Origin: Burkholderiales bacterium UBA1834
GTDB taxonomy: Bacteria > Pseudomonadota > Gammaproteobacteria > Burkholderiales > Burkholderiaceae_C
DNA length: 64,000 bases
Reading direction: 5' to 3'
Assembly (NCBI GenBank): GCA_002339015.1
Contig: DDJC01000004.1
Span: 40,744 to 104,743, forward strand
Shown in pieces: positions 6,349-15,773 of the stretch (its first letter is position 1; each line of letters opens with the position of its first letter). The notes under the pieces were generated by a model. The model searched no databases and was not told where the DNA came from. It saw only the letters and a program-made list of their open reading frames with translations. Both the position numbers and the translations under genes were made by a program.

Positions 6349-9165
6349 ATGTTTCACCTGCAAAGCCTCGAACTGCTGCACTGGGATTACTGCCAGCGCC
6401 TGAGCCTGCCGCTGGACGGCGCCATCATCACCGTGGCCGGGCCCAACGGCTCGGGCAAGACCACCTTGCTCGATGCCATGCGCACCCTGCTGGGCCTGGA
6501 CTGCTCGGGCGGGCGCAACTACAAGACCTACGCGCGCCATGCCAATGCCGACAGCGCCTGGCTGCGCGCCACGGTCGACAACCGCCCACGTAACCGACAG
6601 TCATCGAACCGGCCTTTCGCGCGCTGCCTGCTGTACAGCGACACCGTCACGCTGGCCTGCCGCATCGACCGCAACGGGGGCGACTGGACACGCCGCTACC
6701 TGATGACCGAAGGCGATGTCAGCATCGAGGAACTGGTCGAGCGCGGTGACCGCGAATGGCTGGGCATCGACAACTGGCGCCGCCGCCTGGAGGGCGCCGG
6801 CCTGTCGCGCGCCATCGCCAAGGTGCTGGCGCTCGAACAGGGTCAGACCGACCGCCTGTGCGAGTACAGCCCGAAAGAGCTGCTCAAGCTGGTGTTCGAC
6901 GTGTTCGGCGACCAGGAGGTGCTGGACCGCTACGACGAGGCCCGCAACCACCAGAAGCAACTGCTGCAGGAGGTGGAGACGGCCGAGCGCGAATTGGTGC
7001 ACGGCAAGGCGCAGCGCGCCGAGCTGGAGGCCCGCGTCAACAACTTCCGCCAGTGGGAACTGAAGTGCCAGGAGCGGGAGACCCTGGGCACCGAGGTGGT
7101 GCCCGTGCTGAGCAATGTGGAGACGCGCAAGAGCCTGGCGGGCAAGCTGCGTGAGCTGCACCGCCAGCGCATCCAGTCGGTCGATGACCGCCGCCAGCTG
7201 GGCCAGGTCAAGGCCGACCTGCTGCAGCGCCTGCAGGACCAGACCGACAGCGCCGCGCTGGTGGAACAGCTCGAAGCGCAGGTGCGCACCGCCCGCCGCA
7301 CGCAGGAAGAAGCCCGTGATGCCGAGCGGCCGATGGAACTGCTGGTCAAGCGCGCCGACGAGTTGCAGGGCTTGTCCGGTGTCGAGGGCGACGAACAGCA
7401 GCTCACGCAGCGCATCCAGGAACTGAGCGAGCGCAAGCAGCAGTTGGCCGCGCAATGGCAGCGCCTGAAAGACCAGCGCGACGATGCCCAACGCGCGATG
7501 GACGCGCTCAAGGGCCAGCGCCTGGCCCCACCCCCGCCCGAGGTGACGCGCTTCACGCGCACGCTGAGCGACGCGGGCATCAGCCACCACCTGATCGCCG
7601 ACATCATCGAGATCACCGACGAAAAGTGGCGTGCCGCCGCCGAGGGCGTGCTGCGCGGCAGCCGCTGGGTGGTGGTGCTGGACAAGGCCGGGCAGGAGGC
7701 GCAAGCCATGGCCCTGGCCGAGAAGGAGCGCTACCGCCACTACGTGGTGGCAGAGGCCGACGACGCGCCCAGCAACCCCGACAAGCACAGCCTGCTGGCC
7801 GTGCTGAAGTTCTCAGCCCCCGCGCCGCACTGGCTGCTGCGCCAGCTGGGCAACATCCGCCGCGTGGCCGGCACCGATGAAGGCGTGAAGGTGGGCGGCG
7901 AGTGGATCACGCCCGATGCCTACCACCGCGACCCGCGTGGTGGCCGCTCGGTGTGGGTCGACCCCAGCCAGCACCAGTTCGGCGCCTCGGCCATCGCCTC
8001 GCGCCGCAGCTCCATCGAAAGCCGCCTGGCCCAGCTCGACGACGAGATGACGCGCATCGTGCGCGACCAGACCTTTTTCGAGCGCCAGCTGCAGGACGCG
8101 CGCAAGGCCGCCCAAGGATTCACCGCCGCCGCCGAGTTGGCCGAGCGCGCCAGCGAGTTCGCCAATGCGCGCCAGCAACTGCCCGTGCTGCGCCAGGCCC
8201 GTGCCGATGCCGGTGAGCGCTGGCAGCAGCTGGAAACGCAGCTCAAGCGCGCCGTGGTCGAGCAGACCAACGCCCAGCACGCCTACCGCCAGGCGCAGGA
8301 AAAGCTCGCCCACATCGAGCAGCGCAGCGCCGCGCACGACCGCGAATGGCAGGCCCGCTTCGACGACGTGATCGCGCAGGCCGTGATGTCACGCGAGGTG
8401 AAGCTGCAGATGCCGCGCCACTGGCGCTCGCGCGAGCGCATCGCCGAGATGCAGTCGCACTATGGCAACGCCACGCAGGCCCGCCTGCGCGCCGAGGCGG
8501 TGGAGCGTGAGCTCAACGAGGGCAAGTGGGAGACCGACGGCACGGTGATCGAGCAGCTCACGCTGATGAACGCCAACGTGCTGCGCCAGGAAGACGAGCT
8601 CAACCAGCGCAAGGCCAGCAACGCCGCCGCCGGCATCGCCGTGGACAACGCCCGCGAGCGTTACACCGACGTGCTGAAGGTGACCGTGCGGCGCTACCGC
8701 AAGAACATCATCGAGCTGGGCCAGCTGGCCGGCGTGGAGGTGAACGCCGAGTTGCCCCACCTGGACAGCGACGACACCGGCCTGCGCCAGGCCGAGCTGA
8801 AGGTGCACTTCAACTTCGACGGTAAGGGCACCATCGGCCTGAACGACGGCGAGGCCTCGGGCGGCCAGCAGGTGATCAAATCGCTGATCCTGCTGGTGGG
8901 CCTGATGAAGGACGACGAGACGCCCGGCGGCTTCGTGTTCATCGACGAGCCCTTCGCCCACCTGGACGTGCGCAACATCCAGTTGGTCGGCCACTTCCTG
9001 CGCTCCACCCGCGCGCAGTATGTGCTGACGACACCGATCACGCACAACGTGGAGGTGTTCGAGCCGGCCGACATCACGCTGGTGACCTCGAAGAAGCTCA
9101 AGGGCTCACGCTGGGCGCCGCCCATCGGCGTGCTGCAAAAGCGCGTGCCGGCCGAGGCGTACTGA
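6349..9165 (+). CDS. SMC-like chromosome segregation ATPase (MukB/MksB/JetC-like)
   Basis: A 938-aa SMC-family protein. Walker A GPNGSGKTT sits at residues 31-39. A coiled coil of about 170 residues starts near 205. A hinge-like globular region lies at about 395-530 (ISHHLIADIIEITDEKWRAA and following), then the returning coil. The head closes with a signature-like ASGGQQ (836-841) and Walker B FVFIDE (862-867), followed by AHLD. All ATPase motifs look intact. At 938 aa it is shorter than MukB (about 1480) and most JetC proteins, so the coiled-coil arms are short. It lies 3 bp after the MukE-like gene. No JetD-type TOPRIM nuclease is adjacent, which argues against a standard Wadjet system. 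Confidence 0.75.
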   Translation: MFHLQSLELLHWDYCQRLSLPLDGAIITVAGPNGSGKTTLLDAMRTLLGLDCSGGRNYKTYARHANADSAWLRATVDNRPRNRQSSNRPFARCLLYSDTVTLACRIDRNGGDWTRRYLMTEGDVSIEELVERGDREWLGIDNWRRRLEGAGLSRAIAKVLALEQGQTDRLCEYSPKELLKLVFDVFGDQEVLDRYDEARNHQKQLLQEVETAERELVHGKAQRAELEARVNNFRQWELKCQERETLGTEVVPVLSNVETRKSLAGKLRELHRQRIQSVDDRRQLGQVKADLLQRLQDQTDSAALVEQLEAQVRTARRTQEEARDAERPMELLVKRADELQGLSGVEGDEQQLTQRIQELSERKQQLAAQWQRLKDQRDDAQRAMDALKGQRLAPPPPEVTRFTRTLSDAGISHHLIADIIEITDEKWRAAAEGVLRGSRWVVVLDKAGQEAQAMALAEKERYRHYVVAEADDAPSNPDKHSLLAVLKFSAPAPHWLLRQLGNIRRVAGTDEGVKVGGEWITPDAYHRDPRGGRSVWVDPSQHQFGASAIASRRSSIESRLAQLDDEMTRIVRDQTFFERQLQDARKAAQGFTAAAELAERASEFANARQQLPVLRQARADAGERWQQLETQLKRAVVEQTNAQHAYRQAQEKLAHIEQRSAAHDREWQARFDDVIAQAVMSREVKLQMPRHWRSRERIAEMQSHYGNATQARLRAEAVERELNEGKWETDGTVIEQLTLMNANVLRQEDELNQRKASNAAAGIAVDNARERYTDVLKVTVRRYRKNIIELGQLAGVEVNAELPHLDSDDTGLRQAELKVHFNFDGKGTIGLNDGEASGGQQVIKSLILLVGLMKDDETPGGFVFIDEPFAHLDVRNIQLVGHFLRSTRAQYVLTTPITHNVEVFEPADITLVTSKKLKGSRWAPPIGVLQKRVPAEAY

Positions 9166-9181
9166 AGAGGCAAAGGCCACC

Positions 9182-11155
9182 ATGACCGCGCCGCGCTTCG
9201 TGCCCATCGCCACCGGCGCCAGCCCCGCCCCCGACACGGGCGTGCTGCGCGCCGGGCAGCACCTGCGCGTGCTCTCGCTCATCCCGCCGATGACGCAGCT
9301 GAACACGCCCTACCCGTCCACCGCCTACCTGACGGGTTTCCTGCGTTCACGGGGCGTGCAGGCCTTTCAGGAGGACCTGGCACTGGCCCTGGTGTTGCGC
9401 CTGCTGTCGCGCGACGGACTGGGCTTGCTGCTGGACAGCGCCGAGGCCGTGCCACAAGCCCAGCGCAGCGACACGCTGCACACCTTCATCGGCGAGCACG
9501 CGCGCTACCTGGCCACCATCGACCGCGTGATCGCCTTCCTGCAAGGCCGCGATTCGACGCTGGCCCACCGCATCAACACCCGCGGCTACCTGCCCGAGGG
9601 CCCGCGCTTCGCCACGCTGGACGCCTACCCCGACGATGAAAGCGGCGACCCGCTGGCCTGGGCCTTCGGCAGCCTGGGCCTGCAGGACCGCGCCCGTCAC
9701 CTGGCCACGCTGTATTTGAACGACCTGGCCGACGTGCTGCGCCAGGCCGTGGACGGCCGCTTCGAGTTCGTGCGCTACGCCGAATCCATCGCCGCCAGCC
9801 AGCACAGCTTCGACCCGCTGGCCGACGCCCTGGCCGCGCCGCCCAACCTGATCGACCAGACCCTGGCCGAGCTGACGCGCGACGCCGTGCTGCGCCACCA
9901 GCCCGACGTGGTGCTGCTGTCCGTGCCCTTCCCGGGCAGCGTGTACGCGGCGCTGCGCATCGGCCAGACCATCAAGGCGCAGTACCCGCAGGTGCGCGTG
10001 GTGCTGGGCGGCGGCTTCGTCAACACCGAGCTGCGCGAGCTGGCCGAGCCGCGCGTGTTCGATGTCGTCGATTTCGTGACGCTGGACGCGGGTGAGCGGC
10101 CCCTGCTCGCGCTGCTGGAGCACCTGGGCGGCCACCGCGCGCGCGACGAACTGGTGCGCACCTTCGTGCGCGAGGGCGACGGCACTGTCCGCCTGGTGCA
10201 GCACCCCGAGCCCGACGTGCCCTTCGAGCACGTGGGCACGCCCACCTGGGACGGCCTGCCGCTGCACGAGTACCTGTCGCTGCTGGACATGCTCAACCCT
10301 ATGAACCGGCTGTGGTCCGACGGGCGCTGGAACAAGCTCACCGTGGCGCACGGCTGCTACTGGAAGAAATGCAGCTTCTGCGACGTGAGCCTGGACTACA
10401 TCTCGCGCTACGAAGCTGCCTCGGCCACCGTGCTGGCCGACCGCATCGAGGCCATCGTGAAGGAGACGGGGCAGACGGGCTTTCATTTTGTGGACGAGGC
10501 CGCGCCGCCCAAGGTGCTCAAGGCCCTGGCGCACGAGTTGATCCAGCGGCAGCTCGGCATCTCGTGGTGGGGCAATGTGCGCTTTGAAAAATCCTTCACG
10601 CCCGAGTTGTGCCAGTTGCTGGCCGAAAGCGGCTGCATCGCCATCAGCGGCGGCCTGGAAGTGGCCAGTGATCGCCTGCTGCAGCTGATGAAGAAGGGCG
10701 TGTCGGTGGAACAGGTGGCCCGCGTGACCCGCGCCTTCACCGACGCCGGCATCCTGGTGCACGCCTACCTGATGTACGGCTTTCCCACGCAGACCGTGCA
10801 GGACACGGTCGATGCGCTGGAGTACGTGCGCCAGCTGTTCGAGAACGGCTGCATCCAGTCGGGCTTCTTCCACCGCTTCGCGTGCACGGTGCATTCACCG
10901 GTGGGTCAGGATCCGGATGCCTATGGCGTGACCTTGCAGCCCCTGCCCGATGGCGGCTTCGCGCGCAACGACGTGGCCTTCATCGACCCGACCGGCACCG
11001 ACCACGACAAGCTGGGCCAGGCCCTGAAGAAGGCCATCTACAACTTCATGCACGGCATCGGCGTGGACAGCGATGTGCGCAGCTGGTTCGATGTGCGCGT
11101 GCCCAAGCCCACGGTCAAGCGCAACCGGATCGCGCAGGCGCTGGCTCAATCTTGA
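9182..11155 (+). CDS. B12-binding-domain radical SAM protein
   Basis: A 657-aa protein with an N-terminal cobalamin-binding-like region (VLLSVPFPGSVYAALRIGQT, then VVLGGGFVN at about 275-285). A radical SAM domain follows, whose cluster motif is C392-x4-C397-x2-C400 (GCYWKKCSFCD), with four rather than three residues between the first two cysteines. Other radical SAM landmarks are present, such as ISGGLEVASDRLLQLMKKG and AYLMYGFPTQT. Such enzymes often methylate unreactive carbons or rearrange substrates, but the substrate is unknown. It starts 16 bp after the SMC gene, probably in the same transcript, which is an unusual partnership. Confidence 0.75.
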   Translation: MTAPRFVPIATGASPAPDTGVLRAGQHLRVLSLIPPMTQLNTPYPSTAYLTGFLRSRGVQAFQEDLALALVLRLLSRDGLGLLLDSAEAVPQAQRSDTLHTFIGEHARYLATIDRVIAFLQGRDSTLAHRINTRGYLPEGPRFATLDAYPDDESGDPLAWAFGSLGLQDRARHLATLYLNDLADVLRQAVDGRFEFVRYAESIAASQHSFDPLADALAAPPNLIDQTLAELTRDAVLRHQPDVVLLSVPFPGSVYAALRIGQTIKAQYPQVRVVLGGGFVNTELRELAEPRVFDVVDFVTLDAGERPLLALLEHLGGHRARDELVRTFVREGDGTVRLVQHPEPDVPFEHVGTPTWDGLPLHEYLSLLDMLNPMNRLWSDGRWNKLTVAHGCYWKKCSFCDVSLDYISRYEAASATVLADRIEAIVKETGQTGFHFVDEAAPPKVLKALAHELIQRQLGISWWGNVRFEKSFTPELCQLLAESGCIAISGGLEVASDRLLQLMKKGVSVEQVARVTRAFTDAGILVHAYLMYGFPTQTVQDTVDALEYVRQLFENGCIQSGFFHRFACTVHSPVGQDPDAYGVTLQPLPDGGFARNDVAFIDPTGTDHDKLGQALKKAIYNFMHGIGVDSDVRSWFDVRVPKPTVKRNRIAQALAQS

Positions 11156-11169
11156 GCGCCGGCCGGCGC
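11156..11169. terminator. GC-rich palindrome between convergent genes
   Basis: The 14-bp perfect palindrome GCGCCGG/CCGGCGC lies directly after the radical SAM stop codon, in the 36-bp gap to the convergent deacetylase gene. It has no loop or U-run, so it is only a possible bidirectional transcription end. Confidence 0.2.
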
Positions 11170-11191
11170 GCGGCCTGCACCCAGTGGCGAT

Positions 11192-12076
11192 TCAGGCCGA
11201 CACCGCCTCGCAGATGCGGCCCGGCGTGCTCCACCACACATCCTGCTCGCCTTCCTTGACGATGTGCGCGAGCGCGCGGCGCAGATGGCGCAGCCGGTGC
11301 GGTTGGCCGACCAGGTACGGGTGCAGCGCGATGCCCATCACCAGCGGTTGCTGGGCCGATTGGTCGAGCATCTCGTCGAACTGGTCCACGATCATGTCGG
11401 CAAAATCCGGCCCTGTCATCTGGCGCGCCACGATCATCGGGATGTCGTTGAGCTCCTGCGGGTAGGGCACGGCACACAGGTCGCCATGCGCGGTGCGCAT
11501 CACCGTGGGCTGATCGTCGTGGCACCAGTTGAGCGTGTAGCGGTAGCCTGCACGCGCCAGCAGATCGGGCGTGGCGGCGCTTTCGGCGATCCAGGGTGAG
11601 AGCCAACCCAGGGGGCGCTGGCCTGATTCGCGCGCGATGCGGCGGGTACAGGATTCGATCAGCGCGAATTCGTCTTCGGGCGACAGGCCGCCTTGCGATT
11701 CGGCGTTGGTGTGGCCATGGCCGATCAGCTCATCGCCGCGTTTGGCGAAGGCCGCAACCAGGTCGGGGCAATGGTCGTACAACGCGGTGTTGAGGATGAC
11801 GCCGGCCGGCAGCTTGAGCTGTTCGAAGAGATCGAGGCAACGCCAGGCACCGACACGGTTGCCGTACTCGCGCCATGCGTAGTTCAGCACATCCGGCCCG
11901 CCCTGGGCCGCCGGGGCCAGGCGCGCTCCCAGGCCTTCGCCAAAGGCGAAGTGCTCCAGGTTGAAGCCCAGGTACACGGCCAGGCGCTTGCCGCCGGGCC
12001 AGGACTTCAAGCTTCGCTGGTGGATGGGTTCGTAGTCGAAGCGTTGGTGAGATGCGAGGGGGCGATGGGCGGGCAT
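11192..12076 (-). CDS. Polysaccharide deacetylase-fold hydrolase, PuuE/allantoinase-like
   Basis: A 294-aa member of the NodB-fold family. It shows GFNLEHF in place of the usual TFDDG, then LYDHCPDL, GHGHTNAE with metal-type histidines, LGWLSPWIAES, and a late GIALHPYL motif. This pattern fits the PuuE-like subgroup, which acts on ureides such as allantoin, better than sugar deacetylases. It is the last gene of the BMP-type ABC transporter operon, 14 bp after the second permease. The ATG at 12076 gives a start just before the conserved region. The substrate is inferred from transporter context. Confidence 0.62.
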   Translation of the reverse strand: MPAHRPLASHQRFDYEPIHQRSLKSWPGGKRLAVYLGFNLEHFAFGEGLGARLAPAAQGGPDVLNYAWREYGNRVGAWRCLDLFEQLKLPAGVILNTALYDHCPDLVAAFAKRGDELIGHGHTNAESQGGLSPEDEFALIESCTRRIARESGQRPLGWLSPWIAESAATPDLLARAGYRYTLNWCHDDQPTVMRTAHGDLCAVPYPQELNDIPMIVARQMTGPDFADMIVDQFDEMLDQSAQQPLVMGIALHPYLVGQPHRLRHLRRALAHIVKEGEQDVWWSTPGRICEAVSA

Positions 12077-12090
12077 GGGTCGCTCAATCC

Positions 12091-13023
12091 TTATCGAACA
12101 TAGGCCTGCGTGAGGTAGGCCGGTGCGGTCTGCCGGCCTACCAAACCACCCACGGCCAGCAAGGCCAGCAGGTAGGGCAGCATGATCAGCACCGCGCTGG
12201 GCACCTGGATGCCAAAGGCCGGCAGCTGGAACTGCAGCGCCGTGGCCGCGCCGAACAGCAGGCAGGCCGCCAGCGTGCGGCCGATGCGCCAGTTGCCGAA
12301 GATCACGGCGGCAATGGCCAGGTAGCCCGCGCCATTGGTCATGCCTTCGGTGAAGGTGTGGATGTCGCCGATGGACAGGAAGCAGCCGGCCAGGGCCGAC
12401 ATCACGCCCGTGAGCATCACCGCGCCATAGCGGATGGCCGTGACCGACAGGCCCGACTTGTCCACCGCCTTGGGGGCGGCGCCGGCCGCATGCAGCGACA
12501 GCCCCAGTGCCGTGTGGCGCATCATCCAGGCGATCAGGCCCACGACCATCAGGCCTGCGTACAACAGCCAGGTCTGGTGGAACACGTGCTCGCCCAGCAG
12601 CGGGATGTCGGCCAGGCCGGGCGGAGCCCACTTGGCCAGGCCAGGGATCTCGGTGCGCGAGCGGCCACCGAACAGCTCGCGGTAAGCCAGCGTGGTCGCC
12701 CCCAGCACCAGGATGTTGATGCCCACCCCCGTCACGATCTGGTTGGCGCGCAAGGTGATGCTCAGCACCGCCTGCAGCAGCGCCACCGGCAGCACGGCCA
12801 GCACGCCGATCAGCAGCCCCAATGCCGGCGAGCCCGTGGCCCATGAGCCCACCGCGCCCGCGAAGGCCCCCGTGAGCATCATGCCCTCCACGCTCATGTT
12901 GAGCACGCCAGCACGCTCGCTGACCAGCTCGCCCGTGGCCGACAGCAGCAGCGGTGCCGCCAGCCGGAGGGTGGAGCCAGCGAACACGGCCGCCATTTCC
13001 CAGCCCATGCCCCATTCGCTCAT
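12091..13023 (-). CDS. ABC transporter permease, nucleoside/nucleobase (BMP) type, second subunit
   Basis: A 310-aa inner-membrane permease with about eight hydrophobic segments. It carries the motif region SERAGVLNMSVEGMMLTGAF, typical of BmpA-linked permeases in the branched-chain/ribose superfamily. Its ATG overlaps the stop of the first permease (ATGA at 13020-13023), so the pair is translationally coupled and should form a heterodimer. The SERAGVLN segment is the likely coupling region contacting the ATPase. It works with the upstream permease, ATPase and binding protein. Confidence 0.82.
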   Translation of the reverse strand: MSEWGMGWEMAAVFAGSTLRLAAPLLLSATGELVSERAGVLNMSVEGMMLTGAFAGAVGSWATGSPALGLLIGVLAVLPVALLQAVLSITLRANQIVTGVGINILVLGATTLAYRELFGGRSRTEIPGLAKWAPPGLADIPLLGEHVFHQTWLLYAGLMVVGLIAWMMRHTALGLSLHAAGAAPKAVDKSGLSVTAIRYGAVMLTGVMSALAGCFLSIGDIHTFTEGMTNGAGYLAIAAVIFGNWRIGRTLAACLLFGAATALQFQLPAFGIQVPSAVLIMLPYLLALLAVGGLVGRQTAPAYLTQAYVR

Positions 13024-14120
13024 CGCTCGGTCTCCTTGTGGCGGTCCATGGCCAGGGCCGCGCCGGCCAGCACCACGATGATCAGGCCCTGAATCACGAC
13101 GACCAGCGCTGTGGGCACACCTGCCACCATTTCCATGTTGATGCCGCCCGAGCGCAGGAAACCAAACAGCAGTGAGCCTGCGATCACGCCCGTGATGGAG
13201 CCCCGCGCCAGCAGGCCTACCACCAGGCCATCGAAGCCGTAGCCCGATGAGAAGCCGGCCTTGAGCGAGTACTGCTCGCCCTGCAGCATGCAGGCGCCGG
13301 CCAGCCCACCGAACACACCGGCCGCGAACAGGGCGCCCACGACCGTGCTGCCCACGGCGATGCCGGCGCGGCGCGCCGCCACGGCATTCAGGCCCACAGC
13401 GCGCAGGTGCAGGCCCAGCACCGTCTTGTTCAGCACCAGGGCAACGACCACGGCCAACACCAGGCCAATGGGCAGGCCCAGGTGCATAGGCATGCTGTAG
13501 TCGCCTGTGAGCAAGGGCAGCCTGGTCGACTCCGGGATCTCCAGGGATTCGGGCAGGGTGTTGGAGCTGGTCATCGGCTGACGCAGCAGCGCTTCGGACT
13601 GCACACTGCCGTAGACCATCCACACCGCGATGAAGGACAGCAGCAGGGTGGCGATCACTTCGTTGGTGCCGGCCTTGGCCTTGAGCACACCGGCCAGCGC
13701 CCCCCACAGACCACCGGCCAGCGCGGCGGCCAGCATGGGCAGCACATGGGCCAGGCCCATCGGCAGATCCTGCACGTGGCCGTACAGCGCCACGGCCGTG
13801 GCCGCGATGCCGCCCACCGCGATCTGGCCTTCGCCGCCCACGTTGGTGAGGTTGGCACGCTGCGCCAGCACGAAGCCGATGCCCACCAGCGCGAACACCA
13901 GGCTGCGGTTGACGGAAGCGGCGAAGGCATAGGGCGAGCCCCAGGCACCATCCGCGAAAGCCTCGGCTGCCTCCGGCACAGGCACGCCCAACAGGCCCAC
14001 CAGCAGCAAGCCGGCCAGCAGAGAGACGCTCACAGCCGCAAGCGACACCCACAGCGCCGGCCGGTCGACCAATGCCTGCAGCCACCGCGGCTTGCTTGAT
14101 GAGAAAGTCAGTGTGTTCAT
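13020..14120 (-). CDS. ABC transporter permease, nucleoside/nucleobase (BMP) type, first subunit
   Basis: A 366-aa membrane protein, longer at the N-terminus than its partner. It has a first helix near residues 22-45 and the conserved AQRANLTNVGGEGQIAVGGI segment typical of this permease class. The chosen start (MNTLTFSSSK, 14120) overlaps the ATPase stop by 4 bp. It forms the translocation channel with the next gene product. Family members import nucleosides, purines or related ureides. The exact substrate here is not shown by sequence. Confidence 0.82.
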   Translation of the reverse strand: MNTLTFSSSKPRWLQALVDRPALWVSLAAVSVSLLAGLLLVGLLGVPVPEAAEAFADGAWGSPYAFAASVNRSLVFALVGIGFVLAQRANLTNVGGEGQIAVGGIAATAVALYGHVQDLPMGLAHVLPMLAAALAGGLWGALAGVLKAKAGTNEVIATLLLSFIAVWMVYGSVQSEALLRQPMTSSNTLPESLEIPESTRLPLLTGDYSMPMHLGLPIGLVLAVVVALVLNKTVLGLHLRAVGLNAVAARRAGIAVGSTVVGALFAAGVFGGLAGACMLQGEQYSLKAGFSSGYGFDGLVVGLLARGSITGVIAGSLLFGFLRSGGINMEMVAGVPTALVVVIQGLIIVVLAGAALAMDRHKETER

Positions 14121-15724
14121 GCCTCGTGCCCCGCCATCCAGGCGCCGATGCGGTCGCGCTGCGCGGGCTCGGCCGGGCATTCACCCATGACACGGCCCCG
14201 GTACAGCACCACCACACGGTCGGCCACGCGGAGGAGTTCGTCCAGTTCGGAAGAGATCAGCAGCACGCCCACGCCCTGGACGCAGGCCTGCCGGATGTGG
14301 CCGTAGACGGCTTCCACCGCGCCCACGTCCAGCCCGCGCGTGGGCTGGGCCGCGAGCAGGAATTTCAAGCCATCGAGCGTGAGTTCGCGCGCCAGAACGG
14401 CCTTCTGCTGGTTGCCGCCGGACAAGCCTCCAAAGCTCACCTCGGGGCTGGCAGCGCGCACGTCAAAACGCTGCATCAGGTCAAGCGCTTGCGCGCGCAT
14501 CGCCTTGCGGTCCAGCAGGCCCCAGCGTTTGAAGCGCTGCAGGCGATCGAGGAACAGGTTCTCGGCCACGGGCAGGCCGGTGATGCAGCCCACGGCGTGG
14601 CGGTCTTCCGGCACGATGCCGGCGCCGGCACGCGTGATGTCGCGCGGGGGGCGGCCCGTCATCTCCTGGCCGTTGATGAAGAAGCGGCCATCGCTGCTGG
14701 GCCGCATGCCCGAGAGCACGGCCGCCAGCTCGCTCTGGCCATTGCCCTCCACGCCGGCCACGGCAACAATCTCGCCAGGGCGCACGATCAGGGTGAAACG
14801 GTCCAGGCGCCTGACGCCATCGGCATCGACGACGGCCAGCCCATCGGCCATCAGGGCGGGCTCGGGCACACGGCCGGAGCGGATGGCATCGACGCCGGGC
14901 ACGGCGACGGCAGGCATCGACTCACCCGTCGCGTCGGCATCGCTCGAGCCTGCGGGCGCCAGATCACGTTGAATCATCGCGCGCACCAGCTCGTCCAGCT
15001 CCTGCGCGGGCTGCTCGGAACGCGCGGCCACCCGGCCGCCGCGCAGCACGGTCGCGCGCTCGGCCACCTGGCGGATCTCGGCCAGCTTGTGCGTCACCAG
15101 CATCACGCCGCAGCCCTCGTCGGCCACGCGGCGGCACACGCCCAGCAGCGCGGCGATCTCGTCGGGCAGCAGCACGGCGGTTGGCTCGTCCAGCACCAGC
15201 AGGCGCGGCTCGCGCATCAGGCACTTGACGATCTCCACGCGCTGGCGCTCGCCCACGGACAGGTCCTGGATGCGCGCGCGGGGGTCGAGCGCCAGCCCGA
15301 AGCGGCGCGAGAGATCGGCGATGCGATCCGCGCACTCAGCGCGCTTGAGCACACCGCGCGCCTGGCCCAGCAGCAGGTTGTCCACCACGCTCAGATCCGG
15401 CACCAGGCTGAAGTGCTGGTGCACCATGGCCACGCGCCGGGCCAGCGCGTCGGCCGGGCCGGTGGGCCGGTAGCGTTCACCATCGAGCGTCATGCGGCCT
15501 TCATCAGGCTGGTAGACGCCGAAGATCAGGTTGCACAGCGTGGACTTGCCCGCCCCGTTCTCGCCCAGCAGGCAGTGGATCTCGCCGGGGGCGATGTCCA
15601 GCGAGACATCGCCCAGCGCTCGGAAGGCGCCGAAGCGCTTGCCCATGCCTTGCAGGCTGAGCAGCGGACTGGAGGCTACTGGGGCAGCAGGCGCCATAAG
15701 AGGGCTCAGTACTTCAGCATGCAT
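14117..15724 (-). CDS. ABC transporter ATP-binding protein, nucleoside/nucleobase (BMP) type
   Basis: A 535-aa protein with two fused ABC ATPase domains. The first domain has Walker A GENGAGKST, signature LSVGERQRV and Walker B LLVLDEPT. The second has a degenerate Walker A (GVEGNGQSE), signature LSGGNQQK and a weak Walker B (FLLAAQPTRGLDV). This asymmetric pattern is normal for BMP/ribose-type transporters. It overlaps the first permease by 4 bp and starts about 50 bp after the binding-protein gene. An alternative ATG at 15697 is possible, as neither start has a strong Shine-Dalgarno sequence. Confidence 0.85.
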   Translation of the reverse strand: MHAEVLSPLMAPAAPVASSPLLSLQGMGKRFGAFRALGDVSLDIAPGEIHCLLGENGAGKSTLCNLIFGVYQPDEGRMTLDGERYRPTGPADALARRVAMVHQHFSLVPDLSVVDNLLLGQARGVLKRAECADRIADLSRRFGLALDPRARIQDLSVGERQRVEIVKCLMREPRLLVLDEPTAVLLPDEIAALLGVCRRVADEGCGVMLVTHKLAEIRQVAERATVLRGGRVAARSEQPAQELDELVRAMIQRDLAPAGSSDADATGESMPAVAVPGVDAIRSGRVPEPALMADGLAVVDADGVRRLDRFTLIVRPGEIVAVAGVEGNGQSELAAVLSGMRPSSDGRFFINGQEMTGRPPRDITRAGAGIVPEDRHAVGCITGLPVAENLFLDRLQRFKRWGLLDRKAMRAQALDLMQRFDVRAASPEVSFGGLSGGNQQKAVLARELTLDGLKFLLAAQPTRGLDVGAVEAVYGHIRQACVQGVGVLLISSELDELLRVADRVVVLYRGRVMGECPAEPAQRDRIGAWMAGHEA

Positions 15725-15773
15725 GGGACGTATCGAAGAAGAACATGCAATGTCTCGGCATGCCTGCTCACGT

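Noticed and set aside
4225..9165. Standard Wadjet (JetABCD) defence system
   Set aside because: No JetD-type nuclease or TOPRIM gene flanks the set, and the neighbours are a radical SAM gene and a divergent amidase gene. Kept as condensin-like only.
9347..10894. 515-codon open frame antisense to the radical SAM gene
   Set aside because: Composition is typical of a shadow frame (His, Gln and Val rich). The sense strand carries clear radical SAM motifs.
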